Shown here piece after piece: positions 62,510 through 64,000 of a stretch of 64,000 nt of DNA (position 1 is its first letter; every line of letters starts with the position of its first letter). The notes beneath the pieces are model-generated. The model was not told where the DNA came from and did not search any database. It was given only the letters and a program-made list of their open reading frames with translations. Source of the stretch: Wolfiporia cocos (lineage: Eukaryota; Basidiomycota; Agaricomycetes; Polyporales; Phaeolaceae); the NCBI GenBank assembly GCA_029448655.1, contig JACCLO010000002.1, positions 124,001 to 188,000 on the forward strand, given 5' to 3'. The position numbers and the translations under genes are program-made.

Positions 62510-64000
62510 ATGCCAATCGTGCAGCTCGCGCCCTTCTCGTCCCTCGTCGAGCCCGCCTTCTGGCACGCGCTCACCGACCTCAAGATCGACGTCCTCCGCA
62601 TCTCCGACGCCCCCGTCCCATCGCTGCCTCCTATGCCACCGGCAGATCCGTCACCGACCGCGAGTCCGGCGCAGAGATCGCCCTCGGCTGCAACCTCTCC
62701 CTCGGCGGCGATGCCTTCTCCACCACCCCGCAGTGCGTACCGTCCCGCCGCTCGCACGACCCGCTCATCTCTGCCTGCAGACCTCCCGCGCGCGCCGTTC
62801 TCGCCACGGGCCTACTCAAGAACTACAACACCATCGAAGAGTTCAAGGCCGCAGACAAGACCGCCCTCTTCAACACCGTCGCCGACGAGGTGCGCTTCCT
62901 CTTCCGTCCCCCTGCAGATCTGGCAAAGCATCGTCGCCGACAGGTCCACCGCACACCTGACCCGCGTCCTCCTCCTCGCCTTCGCGGACCTCAAGAAGTA
63001 CAAGTACTACTACTGGCTCTCCTTTCTCGCGCTCGCCGCCAAGCTCGCGTGGGAGATCGACGACGCGGGCTGGGCACCCGCAGCTGCGCACCTCCCCGAG
63101 TCCGCGCTCGCTGCGCTCCACGCCGAGACACAGCAGACGTCGCACGCCTTCTTCCTCGTCCGCCTGCGCGACGGTGTGCCCGAGCTTGGCGCCGTCGAGG
63201 CGTACGACGCGTTCTTCGCCGGCGTCCCCGAGGAGGAGGTCACCCCGCCGCCTCCCGCACGCACGCATGCTAACCGCCCGCCGCGCAGCGCACAATCGCG
63301 TTCCTCGACCCCTCCGCAGCGCCGTCGAACCCCGGCTGGCCGCTGCGCAACCTCCTCGCGAGGGAGCGTCCAAGCCGCGGTGGGGTGGGAGAAGAACGTG
63401 CAGGGCAAGCTGGGCTCACGCATGGCGGACCTCGCGCCGATGATGGACCCGACGAGGTGAGAGCTACGCTCTGCGCGCATCGGCCCGTGCTGTCCGTTTC
63501 TTCCATCCGCCGTTCCTCCTCCTCCCTTCGCCCATGCTCTGCTTTACTTCCCCATCCGCCTTTCGCCCTGTCGTGCACCATCCTCGTCGCTGCGCCCGTT
63601 CCCTGCTCACCGCGCCCACCGCGCCCAGGCTCGCGGACCAAGCTGTCGACCTGGACCTCAAGCTCATGCGCCGGCGCATTCTCCTCGCGCTCGACCTCGA
63701 GCGCGTCGCCGCTACGCGCTGCCTCCTCCTCGGCGCGGGCACGCTCGGGTGCTACGTCGCGCGCACGCTCACGGTGCGTCTCTCCCGCGTCCGCTTCTCT
63801 TCTCAAGCATTGTTGCTCACCCTCTGACACGCTGACACGCTTCCGATCACGCACGCTGTCGCGCTGCCGTGCTCACATGCCGCCACTCACACGCCGTCGT
63901 GCCACGCAGGGCTGAGGCGTGCGCACGATCACTTTCGTCGACTCGACGCGCGTCTCGTTCTCGAACCCCGTCCGCCAGCCGCTCTTCGAGTTCGAGGACT
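62510..64000 (+). pseudogene. ATG7: ATG7 (E1-like autophagy enzyme), 5' part, with apparent lesions
   Basis: MPIVQLAPFSSLVEPAFWHA at 62510, then [69 protein letters not shown] and the nucleotide-binding [13 protein letters not shown] are diagnostic of ATG7, which activates Atg8 and Atg12. The catalytic Cys lies beyond the window. Clear introns: 62733-62780 and 63239-63288, plus one of about 170 bp before LADQAV. Oddities: a one-base loss at the CCC run near 62617-62619 is needed to explain the frame change in ..SDAPVPIAASY; a 28-bp GT..AG stretch (62890-62917) must be skipped; some 50 residues usual between RNLLA and GWEKN are absent (near 63350); and TGA at 63915-63917 replaces the Trp in GWGVRTI. 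Either a decayed copy or a poor assembly stretch. Confidence 0.8.

Noticed and set aside
62320..63273. Long plus-strand Arg/Ala-rich frame overlapping ATG7
   Set aside because: A GC-rich shadow frame; the ATG7 motifs are in other frames on the same strand.

Overview
The window looks like a transposon-packed stretch of a basidiomycete (Agaricomycete) nuclear genome. The evidence is many short GT..AG introns of about 50 bp, KDZ and TET/JBP genes, chromodomain Ty3/Gypsy elements, basidiomycete-expanded orphan families, and a GC-rich multi-exon ATG7 at the right edge. The species cannot be fixed from the sequence.

Layout. (1) 1-9970: family-1 Ty3/Gypsy element A on the minus strand, with a frameshifted pol, inserted into the 3' part of a host-element gene. 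(2) 9971-20760: a KDZ-type DNA transposon region with an orphan gene (minus), a TET/JBP 2-oxoglutarate dioxygenase (plus), the KDZ transposase with its CxC2 cysteine cluster (minus) and a small three-exon gene (plus). CpG-dense arrays built on GGTCGCGG recur in and between these genes. (3) 20761-32648: a 290-bp tandem repeat containing the same CpG core, split by the family-2 Ty3/Gypsy composite B. B is LTR, full interior, LTR, leader only, LTR, with TSD CGTTA. (4) 32654-33272: family-2 solo LTR with TSD TCAAG. (5) 33278-41391: weak gene remnants, a 44-bp minisatellite, an RNase H1-N-like gene, an HMG-like orphan gene, 79-bp and roughly 300-bp tandem repeats, and a 5'-truncated LTR. (6) 41392-53069: a Tc1/mariner-like element (103-bp TIRs, DD34E, introns) split by the young, intact family-1 element C (LTRs identical by eye, TSD CCTTG). 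(7) 53289-59791: one orphan transposase-like gene broken by a solo LTR (TSD GGAGC), a hAT-like non-autonomous element (8-bp TSD CACACTGC) and a second, inverted solo LTR (TSD ATACC). (8) 60081-62214: a P-loop NTPase plus nuclease-like gene of Crinkler/CR-effector type. (9) 62510-64000: the first part of an ATG7 copy that, as read, carries several lesions.

The most distinctive biology is in the retroelements and the KDZ unit. Both Gypsy families encode an extra ORF upstream of gag, end pol with a chromodomain followed by dUTPase, and lack a TGG-type tRNA primer site. Instead, 11 or 12 nt just inside the LTR are complementary to an LTR segment that begins 34 nt downstream of the first base of a TATA box, as expected for Tf1-style self-priming from the mRNA 5' end. 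The KDZ unit pairs a transposase with a 5-methylcytosine-oxidase-type enzyme and with CpG-rich arrays that could be its substrate; that link is an inference.
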